A stretch of 64,000 nucleotides of DNA from Sipunculus nudus (lineage: Eukaryota > Annelida > Sipuncula > Golfingiida > Sipunculidae): contig CM049307.1 of the NCBI GenBank assembly GCA_026874595.1, positions 39,996,362 through 40,060,361 of the forward strand, read 5' to 3'. Below, one piece after another: positions 1 to 12,495 of this stretch (position 1 is the first letter of the stretch; each line of letters begins with the position of its first letter). The notes beneath the pieces were generated by a model. The model saw nothing but the letters and a program-made list of their open reading frames with translations, had not been told where the DNA came from and searched no databases. The position numbers were made by a program, and so were the translations under genes.

Positions 1-1949
1 CACAACGGACGCTTCAGTGTTTTTTTCTCTGAAATGTCTTAGTTACACACAGTAAAAAAATTACACATGCCCTTGACTACCGCCTTAATTCTTATGTATC
101 AGGGTCAAAACCGTCTTTGGATTCGAACCTTTTTTTAAATTATTTCCGAATGTGTCTGCCGGTCATTTCGAAGCAGTCTAGAAGGAAAGGTTATATACAA
201 ACATGACACATTGCCTTTAGTGCTTTTGAAATATATATTATATAACCTACCGAAAATGTAATGATTTATATTCCGACTGCAATATTTGAAAATGAAACAA
301 GGCAAGTAAACTACAGAGAAACCTTAAACGCCCTTTGACAGCCTCATGTCGGAGGTCACAGGGGGTTGGATGGGTTCGTTTACACACTTACTTTTAAATT
401 CACGTGTTAAGAAACATACCGACGTCAGTTTGTCGATGACAAATGAAACATGAGACCTCTCTGTTCCGTAGGTGTATTATTCAAGGAAATTCAATAACTG
501 GTAATGAATCACAGACCCGAAAGCAATCGGGTGGTTATCACTAGTTCCGGGCTTGGAGACCCAGAGTAATTTCATCGGGAGGCCCGTGAGGGAGTCTCCT
601 GTATGGCTTCGAGATCTAATATACAGATTGCATCAAGAAACCTTACACTGCAGCTTGGTTTTAACAATTTACTAACATGGGCTGCGGGTAACACATCAGG
701 GATTGTAATTTGCAGTTAATTATTTAGTAATGCCCTGCAGTGATTACGACGTATTGGCTTTGACCTAACTCCGTATGTTCGCGGTAAGCGGGTTTGATTA
801 CTGAGCTGGTAAAAATGGACATGCGGGTTCGAATCCGACAGTTTAAGATGTCGGATAATAGGAAGGTATTCATATAAAGTGGAAACGTAAATGCGTAATC
901 GGGGTTTCACTTCCTTGGCGAGGTAACTGCTGTTGGTTGGCCCAAAATTACATTTGCGATACTTATATTATGAAATATCTGATTTGCACACGAAACCGAT
1001 GCTTCCATTTTCCAGCTCTAGGCATTTATCCGGATAATGTTAAAAAATGGAATGACTTACTTTATGCACAATATTACTGTAAAATCCATCATCCTGTTTG
1101 GGACATCTTCTAAACAGCAACTTGCAGGATTAAACGTTTTCTCCTTTCTATAATGAACTTAACTGAAATGTTTTACTTATCTGTCTAGTACAAGAATTTA
1201 AATTGCACCTTTGGAACAAAATATTACCACATTTCTGCATATGGTGGTTGTATCGGTATCCCACGTGACATTATGAGTCCTAAAAAGAACTTAAAACGAT
1301 AGATTAGCATGTTTAAATTAATTTAAATAACAATTTTTAATGTTTTGTTCGATACAAGCATATTGGGACAGTTTTCAACAGTTCTACTTATGGTATATAT
1401 AGTTAAATACCATTTCAAGACTTCTTCAAAGGGGCATAATCACCTATAAAGCCTGTCGAATTAACACATAAATAGATTATTCCCATTGAAATAAATTGTT
1501 AAATGTCAAAATATTATTGCCCTGAACCGATGGCTTACTTCTGCATGTATACGAGTGTTCGAACAAGTGGACCGGGCGCGATTACAAGCGTAAGCTTAAA
1601 CACAGCGCGGACCACAACATCTGTCAATCAAAAGATGCATACACTGACTTGGCCCCAGAAAAAATGTACCTGGTGGCTGAAACATCGCGTGTTAAGGCTC
1701 TCCCTTTGGAATCTATCTAAGCAGAGCATCCAGGTGTTAAAAAGCAGTAGGCGAAGTACTAAGATTGTGTGCTAGGGTGCTTCTGCTGGGAAACTTTTGT
1801 ATAATGCAAAAAAAAACTGATAGTGTGAAAGAATAGGCATAATATTGCTCCTGATTATGTTCCTTTAACCTAGGCCAAAGGACGTAAATTTCCTTTATCA
1901 GACTTGCCGGTGATAACTGCTGCTGTAAGTATGATATCAATATTTTTTA
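1..1949. other. No gene recognised
   Basis: AT-rich sequence. A perfect box-B word GGTTCGAATCC at 826-836 has no matching box A or acceptor stem, so it is not called a tRNA. The frame at 1503-1775 is unrecognised. Confidence 0.6.
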
Positions 1950-3513
1950 GCTCAGCTGAATGTAAGTCAACTGAGGTATAGGAATGGCGCTTTGTACGTC
2001 GTCTGTCCCGTCGTCCGGCCGTCCTTTAGAAGGGCTCAAACCGTAATTGCTTTTCCTAGAAACTTCTTAGTGAACATCCAAGGAGTTCAATAAAATATTC
2101 TTTTGGAAACCTGAAATTAGGTCACTGTGACTTATATTCTCCGAGCTATGGGGCTTGGAAGTACCCCGAAGAATAATTTTTAAAAATTATACAAAACCTC
2201 CAATATCCTGATAATTAATGCATGGATTGTCATGAATCTTGCCTTGAATATAAACCATGACTAGTTTTGTCTGTTCCTGAAAAGTGGTGGCGCCACCTGT
2301 ATTTTTTGTTATTTTAAAGAATATTTTTCTTTTTTTACTGTAAAATGACAATTATGTCAGTTTCTCAGCTGTGATTACATCTTGTGTCCCGAAACCTGGT
2401 GTGTTTATTGATCATAAGTGGATGCCCTGTAGTAATCACCCTGTCTGTTTGTATGTCTGTCTAACTGTCCATCCGTCAATCTACACAAATTGGTTTCCAG
2501 ATGATAACTCGAGGTTTGATTGATACATAGATTTCAAACTTGATTTACATATGGCCCACCACTAAAGCAAGAACCTATATGATTTTAGTGCACAAGGTCA
2601 AAGGTCAAGGTCACTGGACTCATTTATTTAAAAAGATTATGGCTGCATTTTAAGCCGAGCTTTTCATCCCAAACTATCCATTTAGTTGACCTGCCAGTAT
2701 GGGGAGAGCACAAATTAATTTGGGGTCACAAGGTCAAAGGTCTAGGTCACAGGGGCCATCTCTTCACATATTAGTTTCCAGATGATAACTCAAGTTTAGT
2801 TTGACATATTGGTTTCAAACTTAACTTATATATGGCTCACCACAAAAGTAAGAACCCATATGATTTTTATGGTCCGAGAGTCAAAGGTCAAGGTCACAGG
2901 ACTCATTCCTTTAAAAAGAATTCATGTGCATTTGAAGCCAAATTTTTCATCGCAAACCTTCCCTCTTCAGTTATTGCTAACCTGCCAATAGGGAAAGATT
3001 CTGTTTGATTATGGGGTCATAGGGTCAAAGGTCAAGGTCGCAGGGTTCATTCATTCACAAATTACTTTATTGATGATAATTCTGCTTTGGATTGACAGAT
3101 TGACTTCAAACTTGATTTAAAAATGATCCACCACTTAAGTAAATTCATTTTGATTTTCAGGGTCAAGACATCAAAGTTGAAGGTCACAGGAGCAACATCT
3201 TTAAAAAGATTGTGGATGCACTGTAAATCAAACTTTTCATCCCGAACTTTCCATCTTTCACACATGGCTTACTTGCCCAGAGTGAGGAAATCTGAAGATT
3301 TTCAGGTTACCTGGTCAGAGGTCAAGGTCACTTTTTTAAAAGATTGTTACAATAATCTAAATGCTGCAAGTTCAAGGATAATAAGATCTAAGATTTTTTG
3401 GTCACAAAGTCATTGATTAAGGTCACAGGACTGTCATTCTGAAAAAAAAAATTCTTTAAAAATATCTGTACAGACAAATTCAACTGAGCGTCGAGACCCA
3501 TGGGTCCCTAGTT
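1950..3513. repeat. 1.56-kb bivalve-style repeat with tandem AGGTCA-bearing units
   Basis: The outer edges carry inverted GCTCAGCTGAAT (1950-1961) and ATTCAACTGAGC (3478-3489). The interior contains about three units near 300 bp, each repeating a segment with GATGATAACT, a TTTCAAACTTGATT-like stretch and an AGGTCA cluster. The clusters include AGGTCAAAGGTCAAGGTCA at 2595-2613 and related versions near 2731, 2885 and 3022. The same closing motif, CAGCTGAGCGTC...GGGTCAC, recurs at about 31910, so this is a dispersed family. Frames at 2809-2991 and 3123-3416 are repeat translations, not genes. Confidence 0.7.
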
Positions 3514-5214
3514 ATATCTCACGTTTGACGGTTTTTTTTACCCGGGGAAGTTCCGGTCGGGATGGCTGGAACTACTAAGAATATTCACTAATTGGATATC
3601 ATTAGTGCTGAATGCTCTGAATACTCATTGTTTTACTGCATATATGTCCGAAAGGGGTGTTTTTTTTTATAAACTTTTTTTTTACAGCCAGACAGAGCGT
3701 GTATTTTCAGGACCGGCCATTGTTCCCAAAAATATCGCTTATTCAAGGGAAGATTGTTTTTCATAAAAAAATAGAGATTTAGACAATGGAATGATGGGAA
3801 GTTTTAAAGAATATCTTACTAAGTGATAAGCAATTGTTTAATTGCGAAAAAAGCAAAAGAAGACTATCAAACGAGCACATCTGAAGTACAGTGCCACATG
3901 AACTTTTATAAGGACTTTTGTCAGGGAGTGTTCGTACTACCAAGTCTGTGACAGCTGCGTCTCCTGCGTCACCACATTGTAATATGTACTGTTTATACAT
4001 ATTCATTCATGTTTCCGACCATTGGGTATTTGCACCTATATGTTAGTTCCCCTTATTTAACCAGGGACTTGACATCGTATATGACATCATTAAAGTACAT
4101 TTACCATGTTACCATGACTCATTATGACAGTCGGGTAATACCTAGGTAAAAAATCATTTCTTTAATTAAATCTCCGGTTTTAGTCATTATACCATTTCAG
4201 CCATTGTCTTCAACCGTATATAACCGTCCCATGATGCTCGAGTTCTATTGCCACAGTCGTGAGAAGAAACATTTTAGGGTAACTGACCTGTGCCAAGATA
4301 GCATTTAAACACTAAAGACATGTTATTAGTTTAAGTCGTTATTTGAACCAAAATATATGTTTATGTGAATGTAAACCATTGTGAGATATTTTATGTCAGG
4401 CGGTTATAGTTTAATACATACCGATCCATCACCCAAAGAAGGGCTTCAGAATAGGAGCACTCAAAGTAAAGACATCAGGTTTTAAATTCAACAGTAACAT
4501 TTTAGAGTGCGATAAAATGGGGCTATACAATTTATGTTCTTTTCGCCCGCAGTAACTTGGATGTAAAAAAATAAATAATGATGCCGAAAAAGGGCATTAG
4601 CCTTTTGTGACCAAAGTGACAATGCTATCGATAACGGACACCTTGAGTTTCAGCTAGAACCACCGCTTACCGATGTGCTTTTTGTGGAAAAAAGTAAACC
4701 GGAGTATGGCTTGGTGTAAGCGTAACAGTCGTCAAGAGCCAACTCAGGCGACACAGTAATTGGCTGGGGAATACTGTGACATGAAGGAGAGACTGGTACG
4801 TGACCCGAGGTTGCTATAAGAGTCGCCCGTGATGAAAGATCAAGCTGAGCACGCTTGAAAGGCCAAAAATAGCATGTCTATCACATGAGACATGACATGT
4901 ACAGGATTGGCCACATGCAGACGAAGGCCAGGTATAGGGTGTACTGGCTAGTGTACTGTCCGAATTGGGACACATTAATCTGCAAAGAACAATGTATAAA
5001 GTATACATAAACTACGCCCATTAACACTCAAACAGATAAGAGGGAGTATAACTGGACTAGTCATGTTGAAATCAGCAAAAATGTATGATTAAAGCTTAAG
5101 GTGGATATTGCAATCTTATGCTGTCACCAGGAGAAAGCGTTCAATCAGGGTCCGGACACACACAAACACTCCCACAAACAAACACATACACACATATAAA
5201 TATATATACAAATA

Positions 5215-5218
<4 letters not shown>

Positions 5219-5258
<40 letters not shown>
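5219..5258. repeat. (TA)n microsatellite
   Basis: About 20 uninterrupted TA units, preceded by CA-rich sequence from 5156. Confidence 0.95.
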
Positions 5259-5261
<3 letters not shown>

Positions 5262-5529
5262 GATTTAATGTTTTATCTGTTTGCGCCAGATCTAAAAATG
5301 TCTGATTTTTAACAGTTGTAATTTATGCGCAATATTACTCTTACCTCTCAATTTTGCACCTGATATTTTTTAACTTTACATTATTACTAAGGACGTACAC
5401 TCCGTAACCGATCCCCTGTTATCGCTCTGTTGCGGACCGTCGGGCCGAGGCTTTCAGTGATCGCTGGGCGATTGCATTTATCAAGTTCCTCCTGAGTTTG
5501 AAACAAGACACAAATAAACCACTTCACTT

Positions 5530-5530
5530 G

Positions 5531-5577
<47 letters not shown>
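5530..5577. repeat. (TA)n(GT)n compound microsatellite
   Basis: TA units to about 5545 followed by about 16 GT units. Confidence 0.95.
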
Positions 5578-5580
<3 letters not shown>

Positions 5581-6954
5581 AATGTGATAGGATGTGATAA
5601 TGATGTAACTAAATCCAGAGGTAAAATATCATATATAAGAGCCTCGATCCTCTTGGGACGTGTCATTGTTATGTATTGTCAAAGACTGTCTACTTTATAC
5701 TGACGATGAACGTGATAGTTTTACTTTATTATTTCTCAAGGACAGAAATCAAGCGAGATAATGATATATTTTGGTCCCGTGGGACAAGAAACACTTTATT
5801 CGAGAGGACTGAAAAAAAACACGCATATTTGTCAGGGTGGTGGGTTGAATAAATCGTCTGCATGGCGTGATAAAGGTGTTTTCTTCCTGTTCAGGCCTAT
5901 TATCTTCAAATGATAAAGCACAACTGTAAGGCACAATATTCAGACTCAACACGCATAATATATCTGCTGTTGAAGAATGACTTGAAACAATAGCTATTGT
6001 TCAAAGAAAACAGGCCGCTCTAGAGGCTACCAGGGATTGATGATCGGAATACCAATGGATTACTACATTCAGTCACCCGTGGTGTATTTTCAAGATTAAC
6101 CTGTACCATTATACTCCTTTTGCTGTTAAGCTTCTATGGCAGGATTACCAAAGTTGAGCATAACGGGTCACCGATTCATCCCAATTAGGTCGCATATAGT
6201 CATTAGGGGACGGACACGTGATCACGTATTCTCTATTAGTCGGGTAAAGCAAACTCTTCTCCGATAGCTCATATATAGATGAGGATTGTCCTGTCGGACC
6301 TAATGACAGAGTTTATCTTATTTTGTCGGAAAGATGTTTACCTACAGAATATAAATCAGTGGGTATAAATGGTCATTAACTCACCCATCTTTGTCTATCC
6401 TTTACTTTACTGGTCTGCTTGTTTATTATCTAAGTTCTCATAATTTAAAAGTAAAAAGCGACTGAGACTGTATTATCGGGCATATGTTCTCTCCGATTGT
6501 TCTTTTTAAAATGTAGTCCAAGGCTGCCGGTCATAACCGAAACATGCTTTATGTATATCGCCGTTATTCTACCGCCCAATAGTCGAGGAACTGTGGGGAT
6601 TTCCCGAAATATGACTGATGGGATCAGAACTACCTCACTCCTGATACTGCACGGTTTTATTACTGACCTAAATAGATCTGGATACCTATAAACGCCAGGT
6701 GAGTTGAATCGGGCCCTCAGAAATTCGGTCTAAGTCCGGCATTGTCAGACACTTCCGGTATTTGTTCGTCCGAATTATGTAGGAGTGGTCACATTGCCAG
6801 AACTTTGGGAAAACTGCACAGAAAAGTCGGCGGACTGAAAAAGGGCCACGGAATTAGGCAAAACCAAGTATGATCGTATATAACTATGTCCTATGAACTA
6901 TGTCCTATGAACTTATTCATTTTACATGGATTTTACAAATGGTTATTATAACTA

Positions 6955-7056
6955 ATCAAGGCATTCTCCATGGCTCGGATGATGGCGTTCGATAGTCTGT
7001 GGGGGTGGATGAAACCGGAGGACCCAGGAAAAACCACCGCCATGGATGCCTTTTGA
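6955..7056 (-). mobile_element. SINE tail fragment, same family
   Basis: Read on the + strand this contains GATGAAACCGGAGGACCCAG and then GAAAAACCACC, the reverse of the GGTTTTCTCCGG tail of the SINE at 28626. The preceding ...GGCATT...GATGGCGTTCGATAGTCTGT... parallels the flank of the 50357 copy. The tRNA-like head is missing. Confidence 0.5.
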
Positions 7057-9486
7057 TTCACTAACCATATTTTACAATTCTTTCCTAAAAAGACAGACTT
7101 AAGACGACTTTCTTTCTATTGAAAAAAAAACAATTTATTAAAAGACCAATTCCTGTACAACGTAGCGGTAACGAGTATTGGCCGTGAAGTTCTTGTGGAC
7201 TTGAAGGTCACAAAAAAAATCAGGTAAAAATTTGTTACCTTTGACTTATATTTTGTTCAAGGTTAGTTTTAAATAATTAATCATATGGATATTTAAAAAA
7301 AAGAAAAGGAATAATAAAACATAAAAAAATCGATGGTTTTGCACAAAAAAGTCCCCCCCCCCCCCCAAAAAAAAAAAAAACAAATGAATTAACTGTATAT
7401 ATAGGAATAACTCATCGTTCCAGATAAGCCTACCGTCGTGCCGATTGAGGAATATATATCAGGTGCAAATCTATCAATTAAACTGAACTCAACCATATTA
7501 AAGTTCTACTCAAACACGGACAGGAGAAAGACATAAAAAAAAAATAAAAAAAGTCCACAAAAAACACAATATTGTGATAGATATCAACCCCTTTATTTCT
7601 CTCTACCCAGCATGGCTTCCTTAAAAATAATTATAATTATTATTATTATTCTTCTTATTATTATTATTATTATTATTATTATTTTTATGATTATTATATT
7701 AAAGTTCAATGTTCATTCAGATGATATATTCATAAATATAGATAACCACATTACTGTTTTAATAAATATATATACTTCGTCTCGTTTGGTATAGGGGATA
7801 AAGTAAGATTAACTTGCTGAGGACTCTATGCGAAATAAAGCTTTGAAAAACAGTCTTAAAGCAAAAGAGGATACCTAACAAAAATTTAAAAAAATTAGCC
7901 GGAAAATGCACTCCCGAGTGTTTTGTATTACAGAATAAGCATAATATGTATTAATCTGCTGTGCCCACGACTTTTTTGTACTGTTACCTTGGGGTCGCAC
8001 TGACTGGCTCAGAATGAATGGTGTTACCAGAGTTATGCTATAGTATGAACTTCTGTGCATTGATAAGCCAGCGTGTTGTACTTGAATCATCTCAACGTGT
8101 ACTCAGACATAAACGACCTGACCATAAAGCTCCAGCTCTAATGATCAAAACCATCTGAGGGAGAAAACGAGCGACCGATCAATATCGTCTAGTCAATGGG
8201 AAAAAGAGAAGCCTGTGATCGGTATGAATGCTTAGACGCTGTCATAATTATAATGTTATACATAACAGTAACAACCTGCTGTTTGTGGGGCGGTTAACTG
8301 GCCTCATTGTTGACGGTTAACTGAATCATGTTCGGTGGCTGGGCCGGTTTAACCTGTGTCAGTCCTGGGCAACAAGATCGCAATGTCAAATATGTTTTAC
8401 ACGCTGCGTTTGCCATATCTCGGGAAATATTTTCACACCTTCTGTTAACCGAATTGGCTAAATTTGCTTCGTATTATAGGATATTTGTAACGGTGTAGGG
8501 TTATTTCTCAATGTAAACAAACTGAACATTTACCACGTCTGCTTCTGATACAAAATTTGTTCTTAGGTGCAAGCCGAGACTTGTATCACCGAAAGTAGCG
8601 TCTGAATAAATTGCGTCATTGGGAATCCTAACAGATGTTGCTACGTAAGAGTGTGATGTCTGTCTGCACCATAGTTCCAGTTTCAGTGCCAGTGTTAAAA
8701 ACTGAAACCCCGCGCTGTAGGACCGTAATTGCGGGTGGATTTCAGTCTATACCGGAAAAGCACAATGTATCAGTAAACCAACCTTCCGCCAGAGGTCGTT
8801 TCTACTCAAAACGATCCTATTCCTGTCTACTTGTCTCATCTATAAAATTTTAAAAGCAAAATTTAAAGATTAAATTTTCAAGGAAAAACTTTCTGATTAC
8901 ATTTCACATGCGTACGCTTACAAAATGTGTACTTATTCTGTGAAATCCTTTATTACCACAGAAACACCCATGTTTATGTAATTTACCATGAAATAATTAT
9001 TGTCCAACATATTTGAATGGACTTCATTACTCTCTTCACTACATGTATACCTACGCCGCTGGTGTATTTAGAAGCCACGGTGCATTGTGCATGTTAGATT
9101 GTAACGCCCACAATCCCTAACCAGCGGAGTCGTCGCTTGCGAGTGATGTTATGCGCAGTGTGTAAACTAAGCTCCCTGCGATGACCATGAACCATCCGTG
9201 CATTTCAATTTTTTTTTCACGTTTTTCCTGAAACCCTGGTAAGTTTCCTAACTGCAGATGAGATTTTCAATACTACAAGAATGTATGTGTTGGTGATCGT
9301 TTCGGGGATAATTTCCTTCATACCACGTAAACCCTGTCAGTATGAGGCTCTATAGATATACATATATATATATTATAGCTTGGGATATGAGGATATTTGA
9401 AAGTTTTCTCGCGATGACACATTCTTGTGGCATCATCTAACAGGAACTGGGGAGTCACCTCAGTTAAAACCCTTATCCCGTTCATA
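7057..9486. other. No gene recognised
   Basis: Contains a C/A homopolymer run near 7353-7380 and the ATT tract. The frame at 8635-8853 is unrecognised. Confidence 0.6.
7637..7682. repeat. (ATT)n microsatellite
   Basis: About 15 ATT units with one CTTCTT interruption. Confidence 0.9.

Positions 9487-9528
<42 letters not shown>
9487..9528. repeat. (TA)n microsatellite left of the hairpin
   Basis: TA units with one AA interruption, ending 18 bp before a long inverted repeat. Confidence 0.9.
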
Positions 9529-9537
<9 letters not shown>

Positions 9538-9545
9538 AGCATAGA

Positions 9546-9704
9546 GAAAGAGTGATGCCTTTTAGATAAACTAACTTGTTTATTAACACACGAGCTTTCG
9601 AAGCGCACAGGCTTCTGCGTCACCACCTGAAGAAGAAGCCTATGCACTTAGAAAGCTCGTGTGTTAATAAACAAGTTAGTATATCTAAAAGGCGTCACTC
9701 TTTC
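9546..9704. repeat. Long hairpin: 71-bp inverted arms, 17-nt loop
   Basis: The arms 9546-9616 and 9634-9704 are reverse complements at 66 of 71 positions. The loop is GCGTCACCACCTGAAGA. Both outer sides run into (TA)n tracts. The stem includes GTGTTAATAAACAAGTTAG. No coding frame is credible. It could be a foldback or MITE-type element, a source of a hairpin RNA, or a palindrome formed by inverted duplication. Confidence 0.9.
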
Positions 9705-9746
9705 ACTTTACCTACATTTTGACCACCGACTAACACGGCTATAGCA

Positions 9747-9751
<5 letters not shown>

Positions 9752-9812
<61 letters not shown>
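9752..9812. repeat. (TA)n microsatellite right of the hairpin
   Basis: About 30 uninterrupted TA units, the longest pure dinucleotide tract in the window. Confidence 0.95.
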
Positions 9813-9815
<3 letters not shown>

Positions 9816-11658
9816 TCATATTCCTCACGTCCGCCCGCCCCCAGGGTTACATCCGGTGGCAGTCTGTTACAATGTGTATGATTACAGTTCTGCCGGTTTT
9901 AAGGACAGTAAGCTCTCCCCGTCTGGTGCCCGACTATTCCCGTGCGTCTGTTGCCCCCGGGGATCTGAGGCTGGCAAATGATTACTTAGCCATTAACCTC
10001 TAGAAAAAATGCCCTGCTTTAAAGGAGAAGACGGGGATTAATCAGAGAATATCTGTATTTTCACCGGCAGATGTGTACGTCTCTGTAACCCATTGGAATG
10101 AAGCATGGTGTAGTTGATGTCCATATGCTGTGTTTGAAGGCGTTCTATTTGTTTTAAATTTTTATTTTTTTTTTGTACTAACGATATAGATATGTTACCT
10201 TAAGTTATAATTTAATACTTGTGTAACACACATTTAAAATATTTAATATAATCTGTACTTTGTTTAGGTATATTTATATAAATCGTGGGATAAATGCGTG
10301 TGTTTTATATCATACCAGTTACCTGAACCTGTATATCACAAAACTTGCTACATGGTCCCCCGTACAGAATAGTTGGATCGGATTTTTGCATAATTATAGG
10401 ACCGAAAAGGGCCCTGAATTCAGATTAAGCCTACCGTCAGATCACAAGGAAATGGGCTCATCTGAATCTCGAAATTTTTTGTTCAAACGATTCAATCAAT
10501 GCTTGAGCCCGGCACTTACGATCAGTACGATCAGCTTGTGTATTGCGGCTGCCTATGCACCTTGAAAATGCGAGTACGACTGATATGATACTTATCACAT
10601 TTTGATGTACTCCTCCAAACACTAATATGCAGAAGAGCCCGCCTACCAATTCCTGCCAGGTCTGCGGGTCCAGTTATCCGTTTGTTTTCTTTCCAGAGGT
10701 GGCTAAAACGAACCAGAGTGATTTTCATCATGACGTACGTGAGGAGATTTCAGACAGCTTTGTCGGTAAAGACGGGCCAGCTGGTCCTGGCGCAGAACAC
10801 TGGATGAGGACACTCTGTGGTGGGGAAAAAAGAAAGTCTTGGATCATTTTTGTAGGCCCCAGTATGGGGTCTCAAAATCTCGACGTTGATATTGTAGACA
10901 TTTTTATACTTGCTTCCAATCTTTGAAGATTCGATCGTGTTTTTCTTTCTTTTGATCATGTTGTCTGTTTTGTGGTTAGACATATAAATGCCACAAAAGA
11001 TTCGTTTTAAGGACGAAGCTTGTTTGCAAGATTAAAAATACAATCGTATGGCCTTTGCTCCAGCCTCTATCTTGCATTGGAGTGTCCAGACCTGGCGAAT
11101 AACTTGGAATTAATAGGTATATTGACCAATAGCTGGTATTGCTTCCGTGCAGATCCCAGTATGGAAGAAAAAATATAACCCTTTGAAATCCAACGTTAGC
11201 TTCTTGATTTTCAACTATCCTTTACCGTTTTATGTTCTCGAGAATGCCAAGAAATACCAAGCACAAACATTTCACTGGCAAGTGTAATTAACGAACTTTC
11301 AGATTTTACCGATGTATGGAGTATCGAACGACAGTTTGGGACTCCGGGGATACTGGAATGATGAGGTCTGGTTCAGACTAGACGGTCTCTTGGTGGGTTG
11401 GTCTGATGCCGTATCCTCGTATATAAAGAGCCAGAGCATATGTGGTCTTTTACCATCCAACATATAACATGTGTAAACGGTATCATGACATACATGCGGG
11501 TAGCTAGTTAATTATGTTTCCGATTCTTTTGGTATCTATAGCCCCCTCGTCCCCTGCGCATCGATGGTGTTGCTTTAGCATTGATTATATTATGTGCCCT
11601 ATCAAGTCAATGAAGTCATACTTGTAAATGCACCCCGACGGCCATCAATCCTATTGTA
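9813..11658. other. No gene recognised
   Basis: Overlapping short frames on both strands at 10260-10983 have no recognisable motif, and their mutual overlap suggests chance. Confidence 0.55.
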
Positions 11659-12090
11659 TTGATATGGTGGTTACAAACGGTAATCAAAACCAAAATGAAA
11701 ATCTATCTCTATGGGTCAAGTATGAGCCGAGTACAAATTAACTATCGTCCAGTAACCCGTGCAAGACATGCTTGCATTCATGCGGACAGAATGGACAGCG
11801 TACCTGCAGACCATGAGGGGTTGTCAAAACTGAACAAAATATGTGAATCCTCATTAAGCCTTACACTGCCGTTTGGACATTACTCAGAATGGCACTCTGA
11901 CACCACGATATACATTATAACAGAGGGTGAAATGACGCCATCTCGTAAGGGGTTCTCTGGTGACTGGCAATCCCGGGATCTTCTTCGTGCATTGAGTCGT
12001 TGTGAGAAAGGCCAAATGCCTAATATTTGCGTTTCCCAAGAGCCTGACCATTTCTTCCGTTCATTGCGCTTTTGTGAGACCTTCCCCTGA
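11659..12090 (+). other. Unrecognised 143-codon open frame running into the minisatellite
   Basis: This is the longest open frame outside repeats and it starts with ATG. I recognise no domain, signal peptide or membrane segment. Its last third lies in the decayed AGCCTGA minisatellite, which argues against a conserved protein. No splice-site context supports an exon. It could be chance. Confidence 0.12.
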
Positions 12091-12495
12091 GCCTGACTAT
12101 CTCTCAACCCGATAGACATTATACCAGAGGGGAAAGTTGCGCCTGACTATCTTCATTGTGCATTGCGTTATTATGATATGCTACTCAGAGCCTGCCTGAC
12201 TATAGATTCTTTGTGCATTGCGTTTTTGTGAGACGTTAGCCAGAGCCTGACTCTCCTTCTTTCTCCGACATTGCCTTATTCTGAGACGTTCTCAAAAGCC
12301 TGACTATCTCCTTCGTGCCCTGCGTTTTTGTGAGACCTTCCCAGAGCCTGAATTCGAGAATTGCGTTATTGTGAGACGTTTCCAAGAGCCTGGCTATCTC
12401 CATGGTGCCTTGCGTTATTGTGAGACCTTCCCAGAGCCTGACTATGTCTAGCTAGCATTACGTAGTTGTGGGAGGTTCCCAGAGCCTGACTATGG
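11990..12495. repeat. Decayed minisatellite, roughly 43-57-bp units
   Basis: About ten degenerate units share AGAGCCTGACTATCTCC...TTGCGTTATTGTGAGAC..TTCCC. AGCCTGA words recur at about 12041, 12090, 12186, 12243, 12297, 12343, 12386, 12434 and 12481. Divergence is high, so it is old. Confidence 0.75.

Larger units (their letters stand above)
3514..6954. other. No gene recognised
   Basis: Apart from the microsatellites near 5.2 and 5.55 kb I see only short unrecognised frames. Confidence 0.6.

Noticed and set aside
826-836. Perfect box-B word GGTTCGAATCC suggesting a tRNA gene
   Set aside because: No box A at a proper distance and no acceptor or anticodon stem could be built; at most a SINE remnant.
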